Positions 27,584-37,575 of a stretch of DNA of 52,029 bases are shown piece by piece (position 1 is the stretch's first letter; every line of letters starts with the position of its first letter). The position numbers were made by a program, and so were the translations under genes. This DNA comes from Cupriavidus campinensis (GTDB lineage: Bacteria; Pseudomonadota; Gammaproteobacteria; Burkholderiales; Burkholderiaceae), in assembly GCF_905397395.1 (NCBI RefSeq), contig NZ_CAJPVH010000043.1:1-52029 (forward strand). Direction: 5' to 3'. Below the pieces are notes generated by a model that was not told the origin of the DNA, searched no databases, and saw only the letters and a list, made by a program, of their open reading frames with translations.

Positions 27584-28273
27584 ATGTCTGTAATCGCCGC
27601 CAACTTGCAAGCCGTGCTAAATGACATCGCGGCGGCTGCACAACAAGCCGGCAGGGACCCGTCCGGGGTCACCCTGCTGGCCGTCTCCAAGACCGTCGCG
27701 CCGGCCATTGTGCGGGCGGCTTTCCAGGCCGGGCAGGCCGCTTTCGGGGAAAACTACGTCCAGGAGGGCCTCGACAAGATCGCCGCCCTGGCCGACCTGC
27801 GCGACCGGATTACCTGGCATTTCATCGGTCCGCTGCAAAGTAACAAGACCCGGCCGGTGGCCGAGCATTTCGACTGGGTCCACGCCATCGACCGGCTGAA
27901 GATCGCCGAGCGGCTGTCGGCCCAGCGGCCGGCGGGCATGGCGCCGCTCCAGGTCTGCATCCAGGTCAATATCAGCGACGAGGCCAGCAAGAGCGGCGTG
28001 GCGCCGGCGGAGGTGCTGCCGCTGGCGCAGGCCATCGCCGCCCTGCCGAACCTGCGGCTGCGCGGGCTGATGGCAATTCCGGCGCCGGCGGACGACCCCG
28101 ACGCGCAGCGCCGGCCGTTCGCGGCGCTGCGCGGGTTGCTTGATCAACTGCGGCAATCCGGGCTACACGTAGACACGCTCTCGATGGGCATGTCCGCGGA
28201 CATGGGCGCGGCCATCGCCGAGGGCGCCACACTGGTGCGCATCGGCACCGCGATTTTCGGCGCGCGCGCCTGA
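27584..28273 (+). CDS. Pyridoxal phosphate homeostasis protein (YggS/PLPBP)
   Basis: A 229-residue single-domain PLP-binding protein of the alanine-racemase-fold type III group that buffers free PLP. It has the PLP lysine in LLAVSKTV, FGENYVQE, WHFIGPLQSNK and the C-terminal LSMGMSADM and VRIGTAIFG. The pairing with proC downstream (79 nt) and with pilT upstream in opposite orientation is the classic proteobacterial arrangement. Confidence 0.94.
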   Translation: MSVIAANLQAVLNDIAAAAQQAGRDPSGVTLLAVSKTVAPAIVRAAFQAGQAAFGENYVQEGLDKIAALADLRDRITWHFIGPLQSNKTRPVAEHFDWVHAIDRLKIAERLSAQRPAGMAPLQVCIQVNISDEASKSGVAPAEVLPLAQAIAALPNLRLRGLMAIPAPADDPDAQRRPFAALRGLLDQLRQSGLHVDTLSMGMSADMGAAIAEGATLVRIGTAIFGARA

Positions 28274-28352
28274 CGGCGCCCGCCACCCCCACCCACAAGA
28301 ACGCCGGGCGACACGCATCGACCCGGCAACATCGGAAAAGACAAGGAAAGAC

Positions 28353-29183
28353 ATGCTCGATACGCTCACCTTCGGCTTCCTCGGCGGCGGCAACATGGCG
28401 TCCGCCCTGATCGGCGGCCTGGTGGCCCGCGGCGTGCCCGCGCGCGCCATTTGCGTCATCGATCCGTCGGACGATGCGCGCCAGCGGCTGGAACGGACGC
28501 TCGGCGTACGGACCCAGGCCGCGCCGGACGCCCGGTTCGGCGCCAGCCACGTCATCGTGCTGGCCGTCAAGCCGCAGCAGTTCCGCGACGCCGTGGCACC
28601 GCTCGTGCCCCATCTGGCGGCGGGCCAGGGCAACCTGATCATCAGCGTGGCGGCCGGCATCCGGCTCCAGGACATGGGCCGCTGGCTGAACACGTCGCGC
28701 CTGGTGCGGGCGATGCCGAACACGCCGGCGCTGGCTGGCATGGGCATGACCGGCCTGGCCGCCGCGCCGGGCCTGAGCGGAGCGGACCGCGCCATCGCCA
28801 CGGCCGTGGCGCAAGCCGTGGGCCAGTGCGTCTGGGTCGATGACGACAACCAGATCGACGCCGTGACGGCCCTCTCGGGCAGCGGCCCGGCCTACGTGTT
28901 CTATTTCATCGAAGCCATGGAGCGCGCGGCGAAGGAAATGGGCCTGACCGCCGAACAGGGCCGCCAGCTGGGCGTGGAGACCTTCCGGGGCGCGGCCGCG
29001 CTGGCCGCCGGGTCGCCGGAGCCGGTGTCCCTGCTACGCGAGCGCGTGACGTCCAAGGGCGGCACGACCTACGCGGCGCTGACGTCGATGGACGCGGACA
29101 AGATGCAGGACGCCTTCGTCCGCGCCATGCACGCGGCGGCGGCCCGGGGCCGCGAGATGGGCGCCGAATTCGGCAAGGACTAA
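28353..29183 (+). CDS. proC: Pyrroline-5-carboxylate reductase
   Basis: Last step of proline synthesis, reducing P5C with NAD(P)H. The 276-residue enzyme has an N-terminal Rossmann motif GFLGGGNMASALIGGL, then VKPQQF, then the C-terminal signature ALSGSGPAYVF and VTSKGGTTYAAL. The stop codon lies inside the first copy of a 14-bp tandem triplication. Confidence 0.96.
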   Translation: MLDTLTFGFLGGGNMASALIGGLVARGVPARAICVIDPSDDARQRLERTLGVRTQAAPDARFGASHVIVLAVKPQQFRDAVAPLVPHLAAGQGNLIISVAAGIRLQDMGRWLNTSRLVRAMPNTPALAGMGMTGLAAAPGLSGADRAIATAVAQAVGQCVWVDDDNQIDAVTALSGSGPAYVFYFIEAMERAAKEMGLTAEQGRQLGVETFRGAAALAAGSPEPVSLLRERVTSKGGTTYAALTSMDADKMQDAFVRAMHAAAARGREMGAEFGKD

Positions 29184-29212
29184 GCGGAAAGGACTGAGCG
29201 GCAAGGACTGAG
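29171..29212. repeat. 14-bp tandem triplication across the proC stop
   Basis: Three consecutive 14-nt units: CGGCAAGGACTAAG, CGGAAAGGACTGAG and CGGCAAGGACTGAG. The first contains the proC stop (TAA). Confidence 0.85.
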
Positions 29213-29242
29213 AAACGTCCGGGCGGGCCTTGGGACGGCCGC

Positions 29243-30136
29243 CTACTTCAGCCAGTAGGCGATTGCCGTGCCCGCGAACACTACCCCGCCCAGCCAGTTG
29301 TTGTGCCGGAACGCCGCGAAGCACTTCATGCGGTCGCGGTCGCGGATCAGCGTGTAGTGGTAGCCGGCCAGCCCGGCCGCCCCCACCAGCCCGGCGTAGT
29401 ACGGCCAGCCCAGTCCCAGCAGCGCGCCAGCCCAGGCCATCAGGCCCAGGAAGCCGGCGTAGCAGAGCATGATCGCCGCCACGTCGAAGCGGCCGAAGGT
29501 AATCGCCGAGGTCTTGATGCCGATCAGCAGGTCGTCGTCACGGTCGACCATCGCATAGGCGGTGTCGTAGGCCACGGACCAGAAGACGTTGGCCAGCAGC
29601 ATCAGCCACGCCACGGGGGGAACCTGCCCCTGCACCGCCGCGAACGCCATCGGAATCCCAAACCCGAAGGCAATGCCGAGGTAGGCCTGCGGAATCGCGA
29701 AGAACCGCTTGAAGAACGGATAGGTACCGGCCACCACGGCCGCCACCACGGCCAGCGCCTTGGTCAGCCCGTTCAGCGGCAGGATCAGCGCGAACGCCGC
29801 CAGCGCCAGCACGGCGGCCACCACCAATGCCTCCCAGCCGGCGATGTAGCCGGCGGTCAGCGGCCGCTCCCTGGTGCGCTTCACGTGCTTGTCGAAGTCG
29901 CGGTCGGCCCAGTCGTTCATGGCGCAGCCCGAGGAGCGCATCAGGAACGTGCCGACGAAGAAAATCCAGAAAATGCCCCAGGCGGGCGGGCCCTCGGCGG
30001 CCATCCACAGCGCCCACAGCGTGGGCCACAGCAGCAGCAAGGTGCCGATGGGCTTGTCGATCCGCACCAGCCGCGCGTAGAGCGCGAGGCGGCCGGGACG
30101 GCGGGGGTGCGGCGGGGCGGCGGAATGTTCGGACAT
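29243..30136 (-). CDS. ubiA: 4-hydroxybenzoate polyprenyltransferase
   Basis: Inner-membrane prenyltransferase that attaches the polyprenyl tail to 4-hydroxybenzoate in ubiquinone synthesis. It has the two Asp-rich prenyl-diphosphate motifs NDWADRDFD and [12 protein letters not shown], and about eight or nine hydrophobic segments. I use the ATG at 30136 (297 residues). An in-frame GTG at 30151 would add five residues, and neither start has a clear Shine-Dalgarno. Confidence 0.95.
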   Translation of the reverse strand: MSEHSAAPPHPRRPGRLALYARLVRIDKPIGTLLLLWPTLWALWMAAEGPPAWGIFWIFFVGTFLMRSSGCAMNDWADRDFDKHVKRTRERPLTAGYIAGWEALVVAAVLALAAFALILPLNGLTKALAVVAAVVAGTYPFFKRFFAIPQAYLGIAFGFGIPMAFAAVQGQVPPVAWLMLLANVFWSVAYDTAYAMVDRDDDLLIGIKTSAITFGRFDVAAIMLCYAGFLGLMAWAGALLGLGWPYYAGLVGAAGLAGYHYTLIRDRDRMKCFAAFRHNNWLGGVVFAGTAIAYWLK

Positions 30137-30164
30137 GGGGACTGCGTTCACTTCTGGCGAGACA

Positions 30165-30205
30165 AAACAAAAAACGCGTCGCGGCGTGGAAAGCCGTGAC
30201 GCGTT
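30165..30205 (-). terminator. Rho-independent terminator of dps
   Basis: Stem of 13 bp with one mismatch (arms 30173-30185 and 30193-30205, 7-nt loop). On the minus strand it is followed by T residues (TTTTGTTTTG). It lies 20 nt past the dps stop. Confidence 0.85.
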
Positions 30206-30224
30206 GTGCGCGGGTCAGACAGAC

Positions 30225-30710
30225 TCAGGCCAGCATCGCGCGCAGCATCCACGCGGTCTTTTCGTGCGTCTGCATGCGCTGGGTCAGCAGGTCAGCCGAG
30301 GGCTCGTCGCCCGCCGCATCGATGGCCGGGAACAGCGAGCGCGCAGTGCGCACCACGGCTTCCTGGCCTTCCACCAGCTTGCGGATCATCTCGGTCGCGT
30401 CGGGCACGCCTTCTTCCTCGGCGATCGACGACAGCTTCGCGTACTCCTTGTACGTGCCCGGTGCCGGGTAGCCCAGCGCGCGGATCCGCTCGGCGATGGC
30501 GTCCACGGCCAGTGCCAGCTCGGTGTACTGCGTCTCGAACATCGTATGCAGCGTGTTGAACATCGGCCCCGTCACATTCCAGTGGAAGTTGTGGGTCTTG
30601 AGGTAGAGGGTGTAGGTGTCCGCCAGCAACTTGGACAGGCCTTCCGCGATCTTCTTGCGGTCCTTGTCGGACATGCCGATGTTCACGCTCATCTCATTTT
30701 TCTTTGCCAT
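30225..30710 (-). CDS. dps: Dps family DNA-binding ferritin-like protein
   Basis: Dodecameric mini-ferritin that stores iron, detoxifies hydrogen peroxide and coats DNA. The 161-residue protein has the inter-subunit ferroxidase signature [17 protein letters not shown] and [20 protein letters not shown]. The Lys-rich N terminus ([16 protein letters not shown]) may contact DNA. A GATAAT -10-like box at 30786-30791 is about 75 nt upstream. It is followed by its own terminator. oxyR is a near neighbour on the same strand. Confidence 0.93.
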   Translation of the reverse strand: MAKKNEMSVNIGMSDKDRKKIAEGLSKLLADTYTLYLKTHNFHWNVTGPMFNTLHTMFETQYTELALAVDAIAERIRALGYPAPGTYKEYAKLSSIAEEEGVPDATEMIRKLVEGQEAVVRTARSLFPAIDAAGDEPSADLLTQRMQTHEKTAWMLRAMLA

Positions 30711-30800
30711 GGTCGTTCAGCTCCGTTTGTCGCCACGAGGAATCCAAGCCCACACCATTTGCACGGTTGGGGGCAGTCGGCGGTCATTATCGCATCAGGT

Positions 30801-30995
30801 TTATGTGCCGAGGAAGGCAAAACCCTGTGCCGCGTGGAAGAACATCGCCATCGCGCCCAGCGCCACGATGGCCATGCCGATCTCCTTGCGCACCAGCTTG
30901 CGGCGCAGGCGGCTGCCTTCCTCGTTGCGCGGACCCTCGTCGGCAGCCGCGCGCAGTTGCCGGAATTCGGTCACGAACAGGTCGAGCATCGTCAT
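30801..30995 (-). CDS. Small single-span membrane protein of unknown function
   Basis: A 64-residue protein I do not recognise. Residues 1-39 are charged (FRQLRAAADEGPRNEEGSRL then RRKLVRKE), and residues 40-62 are one hydrophobic span (GMAIVALGAMAMFF...). The ATG at 30995 follows GGAGA at 9 nt, and a TATACT -10-like box precedes it at about 31050-31055. Good spacing and strong ribosome site support a real gene. It lies between dps (90 nt downstream) and oxyR and may be cotranscribed with dps. Confidence 0.7.
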   Translation of the reverse strand: MTMLDLFVTEFRQLRAAADEGPRNEEGSRLRRKLVRKEIGMAIVALGAMAMFFHAAQGFAFLGT

Positions 30996-31064
30996 GGTGG
31001 TTCTCCGCTTCAGTCGGTGGATACCCCGCAGGCGGGGTGTCGATGGCTGAAGTATAGGAAAATC

Positions 31065-31085
31065 TATCGAACTTCACATTCGATA
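31065..31085. promoter_or_regulatory. Palindrome upstream of the small membrane protein gene
   Basis: Perfect dyad TATCGAA-N7-TTCGATA, just upstream of the TATACT -10-like box. The adjacent stretch 31083-31097 (ATAATTTCAACCTAT) matches the E. coli OxyR half-site ATAGnTnnnAnCTAT except one base. OxyR binding is inferred. Confidence 0.45.
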
Positions 31086-31132
31086 ATTTCAACCTATGAA
31101 ATAGCGAACGGCTATGTGGATGCGGCGCGAAC

Positions 31133-31163
31133 AAAAACGGCAGGGATCGCCCCTGCCGTTTTT
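31133..31163. terminator. Bidirectional terminator after oxyR
   Basis: Perfect 13-bp stem (31133-31145 and 31151-31163, 5-nt loop) whose outer arms are A/T runs, giving a T tract in either direction. It lies 35 nt past the oxyR stop. Confidence 0.88.
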
Positions 31164-31197
31164 TGTCGATATCGATGTCGATGTCGTGAGAATCCGC

Positions 31198-32154
31198 TCA
31201 GGCGGCGACTGCTTCCACGGACGCCGCGTCGCCAATCCGGCTCACGCCGGCCAAGTCGCACGCCGCCACGGCATTGGCCAGCGCCTCCATGGCGGGCAGG
31301 CGCGTGAAGCTCTTGCGCCACGCCAGCACCACGCGGCGATCCGGCACCGGATCGGCGAACGGCACGTAGGCCAGCATGTCGTTGCGCGGCTTCAGGTCCG
31401 GCACCGAGGTGCGCGGCAGCACGGTAATGCCCACGCCGCTGGCCACCATATGGCGAATCGTCTCAAGCGACGACCCTTCGAAGGTCTTCTGGATGCCGTC
31501 GGCCGCCTGCGAGAAGCGCGACAGCTCCGGGCACACACCCAGCACGTGGTCGCGGAAGCAGTGCCCGCTGCCCAGCAGCAGCATGGTCTGCTGCTTGAGT
31601 TCGTCCGGATCGACGCTGCGCTGCTCGGCCAGCTGATGACCGCGCGGCACGGCCACCACGAAGGGCTCGTCGTACAGCGGACGCACGGTCAGGCCCGAAT
31701 CCGGGAACGGCTCGGCCATGATCGCGCAGTCGATCTCGCCCTGCTTGAGCAGCTCGATCAGCTTGTTCGTATAGTTTTCCTGCAGCATCAGCGGCATCTG
31801 CGGCACCGTGCCGATCATCTGCTTGACCAGCATCGGCAACAGGTACGGCCCGATCGTATAGATCACGCCCACGCGCAGCGGCCCGGCCAGCGGGTCCTTG
31901 CCCTGCTTGGCGATCTCGCGGATGGCCATGGTCTGCTCCAGCACGCGCTGGGCCTGGGCCACGATCTGCTCGCCAATGGCCGTCACCGACACCTCGGAGG
32001 TGCCGCGCTCGAAGATTTGCACGGTCAGCTCGTCTTCCAGCTTCTTGATGGCCACCGACAGCGTCGGCTGCGAAACGAAGCACGCCTCGGCCGCCCGGCC
32101 GAAATGGCGCTCGCGCGCCACGGCGACGATGTACTTGAGTTCGGTGAGCGTCAT
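31198..32154 (-). CDS. oxyR: Hydrogen-peroxide-sensing LysR regulator OxyR
   Basis: Redox-switched regulator of peroxide defence genes. The 318-residue protein has an N-terminal HTH (HFGRAAEACFVSQPTLSVAI) and the two switch cysteines in GSGHCFRDHVLGVCPE at positions 199 and 208, exactly the E. coli OxyR numbering. It lies 109 nt downstream of recG on the same strand. The gap contains a TAAAAT -10-like box and an OxyR-like half-site (ATAGATTTTAACTTC) at about 32181-32195, so self-control is plausible. Likely targets nearby are dps and the small membrane protein gene. Confidence 0.95.
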   Translation of the reverse strand: MTLTELKYIVAVARERHFGRAAEACFVSQPTLSVAIKKLEDELTVQIFERGTSEVSVTAIGEQIVAQAQRVLEQTMAIREIAKQGKDPLAGPLRVGVIYTIGPYLLPMLVKQMIGTVPQMPLMLQENYTNKLIELLKQGEIDCAIMAEPFPDSGLTVRPLYDEPFVVAVPRGHQLAEQRSVDPDELKQQTMLLLGSGHCFRDHVLGVCPELSRFSQAADGIQKTFEGSSLETIRHMVASGVGITVLPRTSVPDLKPRNDMLAYVPFADPVPDRRVVLAWRKSFTRLPAMEALANAVAACDLAGVSRIGDAASVEAVAA

Positions 32155-32263
32155 GACTTATCAGGTTCGGTTAGGCGATAGATTTTAACTTCGATTGCGC
32201 CGTCTGTCAGATCGGCAAAGCAATGTATCGTCTTAGGCACATATAAGACCTGTCTCACGCGCG

Positions 32264-34450
32264 TCACGCCTTCAAAAAGTGCTCCCGGCCACCCAGCCAG
32301 CGCAAAAGATGCGCCTCCACGGCTTCGGGAAAGCGCGCCAGCATCAGTTCGGCGGCTTCCTGGGCATAGTCCACCAGCCAGGCATCGGTGTTGAGGTCGG
32401 CAAAGCGCAGCATGGCTTCGCCGGACTGGCGCGCGCCCAGGAATTCGCCGGGACCGCGGATCTGGAGGTCGCGCCGGGCGATTTCGAAGCCATCGGTGGT
32501 CTCGCGCATCGTGGCCAGCCGCTCGCGCGCCGTGGGCGAGAGCGGCGCCTGGTACATCAGCAGGCACACCGATTCCGCGCTGCCCCGCCCCACGCGCCCG
32601 CGCAACTGGTGCAGCTGGGCCAGGCCGAAGCGCTCGGCATGCTCGATCACCATCAGCGAGGCGTTCGGCACGTCCACCCCTACCTCGATCACCGTGGTGG
32701 CCACCAGCACCTGGAGCCGGTTGGCGCTGAAATCGCCCATGACCGCGGCCTTCTCGGCGGGCGGCAGGCGGCCGTGGACCAGCCCCACGCGCAGGTCCGG
32801 CAGCGCGGCGACCAGCGTTTCATAGGTCTCGACCGCGGTCTGGAGCTGGAGCGCCTCCGATTCCTCGATCAGCGGGCAAACCCAGTAGGCCTGGCGGCCT
32901 TCGGCGGCGGCGTGGTGCACGCGCTCGATCACCTCGTCGCGCCGCGCGTCGTTGACGAGCCGGGTCACGATCGGCGTGCGGCCCGGCGGCAGTTCGTCGA
33001 TCACGGACACGTCGAGGTCGGCATAGTAGGTCATGGCCAGCGTGCGCGGGATCGGCGTGGCCGACATCATCAGTTGATGCGGAACCTTGTCCGGCGCGGC
33101 TTTCGTCTCCGCCTCCCCGGCCTTGCCGCGCAGCGCCAGCCGCTGCGCCACGCCGAAGCGGTGCTGTTCATCGACCACGGACAGCCCGAGCCGCGCAAAG
33201 CGCACGGTGTCCTGGATCAGCGCATGGGTGCCGATGACCAGCTGCGCCTCGCCCGATTCCACACGGGCGGCGGCCTCGCGCTTCTCCTTCGCCTTGAGGC
33301 TGCCGGCCAACCAGACCACGGGCACGCCCAGCGGCTCCAGCCACGCGGAAAGCTTGCGGAAGTGTTGCTCGGCGAGGATTTCGGTGGGTGCCATCAGCGC
33401 GGCCTGGTAGCCGGCGTCGATGGCCTGGCAGGCCGCCAGCGCGGCCACGATGGTCTTGCCGCTGCCGACGTCGCCCTGGAGCAGCCGGTGCATCGGGTGG
33501 GGGCGCGTCATGTCGGCGGCGATCTCCTCCACCACGCGCTGCTGCGCCCCGGTCAACCGGAACGGCAGCGCGGCCAGGAATCTGGTGAGCAGGCCGTCCG
33601 CGCGACGCGGCATCGACGGCGCGTTCTTCTCGCGCCGCGCGGCCTGCGAGCGCCGCAGCGAAATCTGCTGGGCCAGCAATTCGTCGAACTTGATCCGCTG
33701 CCAGGCCGGGTGCGAACGGTCCGCCAGCGCGGCCTCGCTTTCCTGTGGCGGCGGGTTGTGCAGCAGGCGCAGGCAATCGGCCAGCGGCGCCAGCTTCAGT
33801 TGGGCGAGCGGGCCCTGGAGCACGGCCTGCGGCAGGGTCTCCGGCATCGGCGTGCGGGACATCGCCCCGCCAATCGCCTTGCGCAGATAGGCTTGCGAGA
33901 TGCCGGCCGTGGCCGGGTAGACCGGCGTCAGGCGGTCTGGGAGCGCCTCGCCGGGCACCACGGGGCGCACCTGCGGGTGGACCATCTCGGCGCCGAAGAA
34001 GCCCCCTCGGACCTCGCCGCGCACGCGCAGACGCACGCCTTCGGCCATCTGCTTGGTCTGGCTGCCATAGAAATTGAGAAAACGGAGCGTCAGCTCGCCG
34101 GTGTCGTCGGCGATCTTGACCACCAGCTGGCGGCGCGGCCGGAAGGTAACCTCGTTCGAGATGACCTCGCCCTCCACCTGCGCGGCCAGGCCCATGCCGG
34201 CGCGCCGAATGGCCTCGCCGATGGTTTCCAGCGCGGTCTCGTCCTCGTAGCGCATGGGCAGGTGCAGCACGAGGTCCACCGGACGGCGCAGACCCAGCTT
34301 GGCCAGGCGGGCCACGGCGGACGACGGCTTGGCCGGCGCGGCCGGCTTGCCCTTGGGGGCGCGCCCGAGAGACGTGTCGTTGGAGCCGCTGGGTTCGCTG
34401 GGTTCGCTATCGTCGCGACGGTCGAGGGAGTCGGTGGCGGTGCCTGGCAT
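32264..34450 (-). CDS. recG: ATP-dependent DNA helicase RecG
   Basis: Branch-migrating helicase for replication-fork rescue and recombination. The 728-residue protein has an N-terminal wedge/OB domain, Walker A GDVGSGKT (326-333), DEQH box, SATPIPRT, TTVIEVGVDVPNA and motif VI QLRGRVGRG, followed by the TRG region. The first 45 or so residues are a low-complexity Ser/Pro/Glu and Lys/Pro/Ala extension. It is divergent from queA and upstream of oxyR; a recG-oxyR neighbourhood is known in several proteobacteria. Confidence 0.96.
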   Translation of the reverse strand: MPGTATDSLDRRDDSEPSEPSGSNDTSLGRAPKGKPAAPAKPSSAVARLAKLGLRRPVDLVLHLPMRYEDETALETIGEAIRRAGMGLAAQVEGEVISNEVTFRPRRQLVVKIADDTGELTLRFLNFYGSQTKQMAEGVRLRVRGEVRGGFFGAEMVHPQVRPVVPGEALPDRLTPVYPATAGISQAYLRKAIGGAMSRTPMPETLPQAVLQGPLAQLKLAPLADCLRLLHNPPPQESEAALADRSHPAWQRIKFDELLAQQISLRRSQAARREKNAPSMPRRADGLLTRFLAALPFRLTGAQQRVVEEIAADMTRPHPMHRLLQGDVGSGKTIVAALAACQAIDAGYQAALMAPTEILAEQHFRKLSAWLEPLGVPVVWLAGSLKAKEKREAAARVESGEAQLVIGTHALIQDTVRFARLGLSVVDEQHRFGVAQRLALRGKAGEAETKAAPDKVPHQLMMSATPIPRTLAMTYYADLDVSVIDELPPGRTPIVTRLVNDARRDEVIERVHHAAAEGRQAYWVCPLIEESEALQLQTAVETYETLVAALPDLRVGLVHGRLPPAEKAAVMGDFSANRLQVLVATTVIEVGVDVPNASLMVIEHAERFGLAQLHQLRGRVGRGSAESVCLLMYQAPLSPTARERLATMRETTDGFEIARRDLQIRGPGEFLGARQSGEAMLRFADLNTDAWLVDYAQEAAELMLARFPEAVEAHLLRWLGGREHFLKA

Positions 34451-34510
34451 CAGCGCGGGAATATGGGCGGTAAACGGGGGACTGGCCGATGCGCGGACGT
34501 CCCAAGCCTT

Positions 34511-34535
34511 ACAATGTCGGATTCGCCGATTGTAC
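34511..34535. promoter_or_regulatory. Facing -10 boxes of recG and queA
   Basis: TACAAT on the plus strand (34511-34516, for queA) faces TACAAT on the minus strand (complement of 34530-34535, for recG), 13 bp apart. Predicted starts of both promoters fall in the same few bases. No good -35 is visible. Function is inferred. Confidence 0.45.
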
Positions 34536-34601
34536 CCATGCCTGTGACGACGCCCTAACCCGGTGCCGCCACCCGCTTGCCGTGCCCGCTATTCTGAAGC
34601 A

Positions 34602-35654
34602 ATGTTGACGCTATCCGACTTCGATTTTCCCCTGCCGCCCGAGCTGATCGCGCAGTCCGCCCTGCCCGACCGCAGCGCCAGCCGCCTGCTCGTGGTGGAG
34701 CGGACCGCGCCGGAAGACCGTGCCGACGCCGTGCGCTTGGTCGACCGCGCGTTCTGCGACATCCTGGACTACCTAGGCCCCAATGACCTGCTGGTCTTCA
34801 ACGACACCCGCGTGATCAAGGCGCGCTTCTTCGGCCAGAAGCCGAGCGGCGGCCGGGTGGAGGTGCTGGTGGAGCGCGTGGTCGATAGCCACACGGTGCT
34901 GGCGCAGGTGCGCGCCTCGAAGACGCCCGCCGAGGGCAGTCAACTGCACTTGGCCGACGATGCCTTCGCCGTAACGGTGGGGCCGCGCGTCGACCAGTTC
35001 TTCACGCTGCGCTTTCCCGAGCCGGCGCTGGACCTGATCGAGCAATATGGCCGGCTGCCGTTGCCGCCCTACATCACGCACGATCCCGACGCCTACGACG
35101 AGACCCGCTACCAGACCGTGTATGCCCGCAACCCGGGCGCCGTGGCCGCGCCAACGGCCGGGCTCCATTTCGACGACGCGCTGTTCGCGCGGCTCGATGC
35201 AAAGGGCGTGCGCCGCGCGTTCCTGACGCTGCACGTGGGCGCCGGCACGTTCCAGCCGGTGCGGACGGAGAACCTCGCCGAGCACAAGATGCACGCGGAG
35301 TGGTATGCCATCTCGCCCGAACTGGCCGATGCCGTGCGCGAGACCCGCGCGCGCGGCGGCCGGGTGATTGCGGTGGGCACCACTTCGCTGCGCGCGCTCG
35401 AATCCGCCGCGGCGGCGGACGGCACGCTGGCCGCCCACAGCGGCGACACCGACATCTTCATCACGCCGGGGTATCGCTTCCGGCTGGTCGATGCCCTGAT
35501 CACCAACTTCCACCTGCCCAAGTCCACGCTGCTGATGCTGGTCTCGGCGCTGGCCGGCGTGGAGGCCATCCGCGCCACCTACCGCCACGCCGTGGAGCAA
35601 CGCTATCGCTTCTTCAGCTACGGCGACGCCATGCTGCTAACCCGCCTGGACTGA
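34602..35654 (+). CDS. queA: S-adenosylmethionine:tRNA ribosyltransferase-isomerase
   Basis: Adds the epoxycyclopentane ring precursor from SAM to preQ1-modified tRNA in queuosine synthesis. The 350-residue product (E. coli 356) has [38 protein letters not shown] and the C-terminal [15 protein letters not shown]. The ATG at 34602 gives the usual [18 protein letters not shown] start; the longer frame to 34563 is not supported. tgt begins 15 nt downstream. Confidence 0.95.
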   Translation: MLTLSDFDFPLPPELIAQSALPDRSASRLLVVERTAPEDRADAVRLVDRAFCDILDYLGPNDLLVFNDTRVIKARFFGQKPSGGRVEVLVERVVDSHTVLAQVRASKTPAEGSQLHLADDAFAVTVGPRVDQFFTLRFPEPALDLIEQYGRLPLPPYITHDPDAYDETRYQTVYARNPGAVAAPTAGLHFDDALFARLDAKGVRRAFLTLHVGAGTFQPVRTENLAEHKMHAEWYAISPELADAVRETRARGGRVIAVGTTSLRALESAAAADGTLAAHSGDTDIFITPGYRFRLVDALITNFHLPKSTLLMLVSALAGVEAIRATYRHAVEQRYRFFSYGDAMLLTRLD

Positions 35655-36800
<1,146 letters not shown>

Positions 36801-37011
36801 GCACCGCTTGAGAATGTTCTGAAAACCAGACAACCGAATGAACTTCGGGCGATGGAATGGTCGAATGGTGGCGGGTGTCTGCAACGTCTGAAAAAGGACC
36901 TGCAAATCACCCCGAACAAACCCGCAATTCGAACCTAGAATGCTCTGGCGGGACAAACACGGGTGATAGAATGCCCGATTCCCTGATAGACCTTTGTGAC
37001 GGAGAAGTAAC

Positions 37012-37338
37012 GTGCTGATTTCGAACGCTTTTGCCCAGACTGCCAGCGCCGGTGGCGCGGCGAGTGGCCTGATGAGCTTCCTGCCCATCATCCTGATGTT
37101 TGCGGTACTGTGGTTCATCATGATCCGCCCGCAAATGAAGCGCCAGAAGGAAGCGAAGGCGATGATGGAAGCGCTGGCCAAGAATGACGAAGTCGTCACC
37201 GCCGGCGGCATCCTGGGCCGCGTAGTCAAGGTCAACGAGCAATACGTGGTGCTGGAAATCTCCGAAGGCACCGAAGTCACCGTGCAGAAGAATGCAGTGA
37301 CCACGGTGCTGCCGAAGGGCTCGCTGAAGTCGCTCTGA
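37012..37338 (+). CDS. yajC: Sec translocon accessory protein YajC
   Basis: Small inner-membrane partner of the SecDF complex. The 108-residue protein has one membrane span (about residues 22-40, SFLPIILMFAVLWFIMIRPQ) and the usual cytosolic basic region with VVTAGGILGRVVKV. It starts with GTG at 37012, preceded by GGAGAAG 4-5 nt upstream. Confidence 0.95.
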   Translation: MLISNAFAQTASAGGAASGLMSFLPIILMFAVLWFIMIRPQMKRQKEAKAMMEALAKNDEVVTAGGILGRVVKVNEQYVVLEISEGTEVTVQKNAVTTVLPKGSLKSL

Positions 37339-37438
37339 CCGGGCCCGCCGGGCGCCACGCATGCGGCGCCTGAACCCGCCTGATTTTCCCGGCATGTTCG
37401 TCAGTACGGCTGTTCATCTTGCCGTGCGCATGCCCCAG

Positions 37439-37541
37439 CAGCCGCCTGCACCAGCCCGCGGGTCCGCACCGGACCCGGCCAGGGCTGCCAGGCGGCTGTT
37501 TGCCAACCGGTCCGGCCGGATCGGCGCGCCCCCAGCGCGCC
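37439..37541 (+). repeat. Structured yajC-secD spacer (nested hairpin plus second hairpin)
   Basis: In the 237-nt gap. Outer stem 37439-37448/37489-37498 is 10 bp and perfect. Inside it, GCCC/GGGC (37454-37457/37482-37485) and a 7-bp stem (37459-37465/37471-37477) nest. TTTGCC follows. A second perfect 7-bp GC-rich hairpin (37523-37529/37535-37541) ends 34 nt before secD. It could be an mRNA regulatory or stabilising structure, or a weak terminator. Confidence 0.65.
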
Positions 37542-37575
37542 CGTCGGCCACGCCAACCGCAATGACTGGCCAGAG

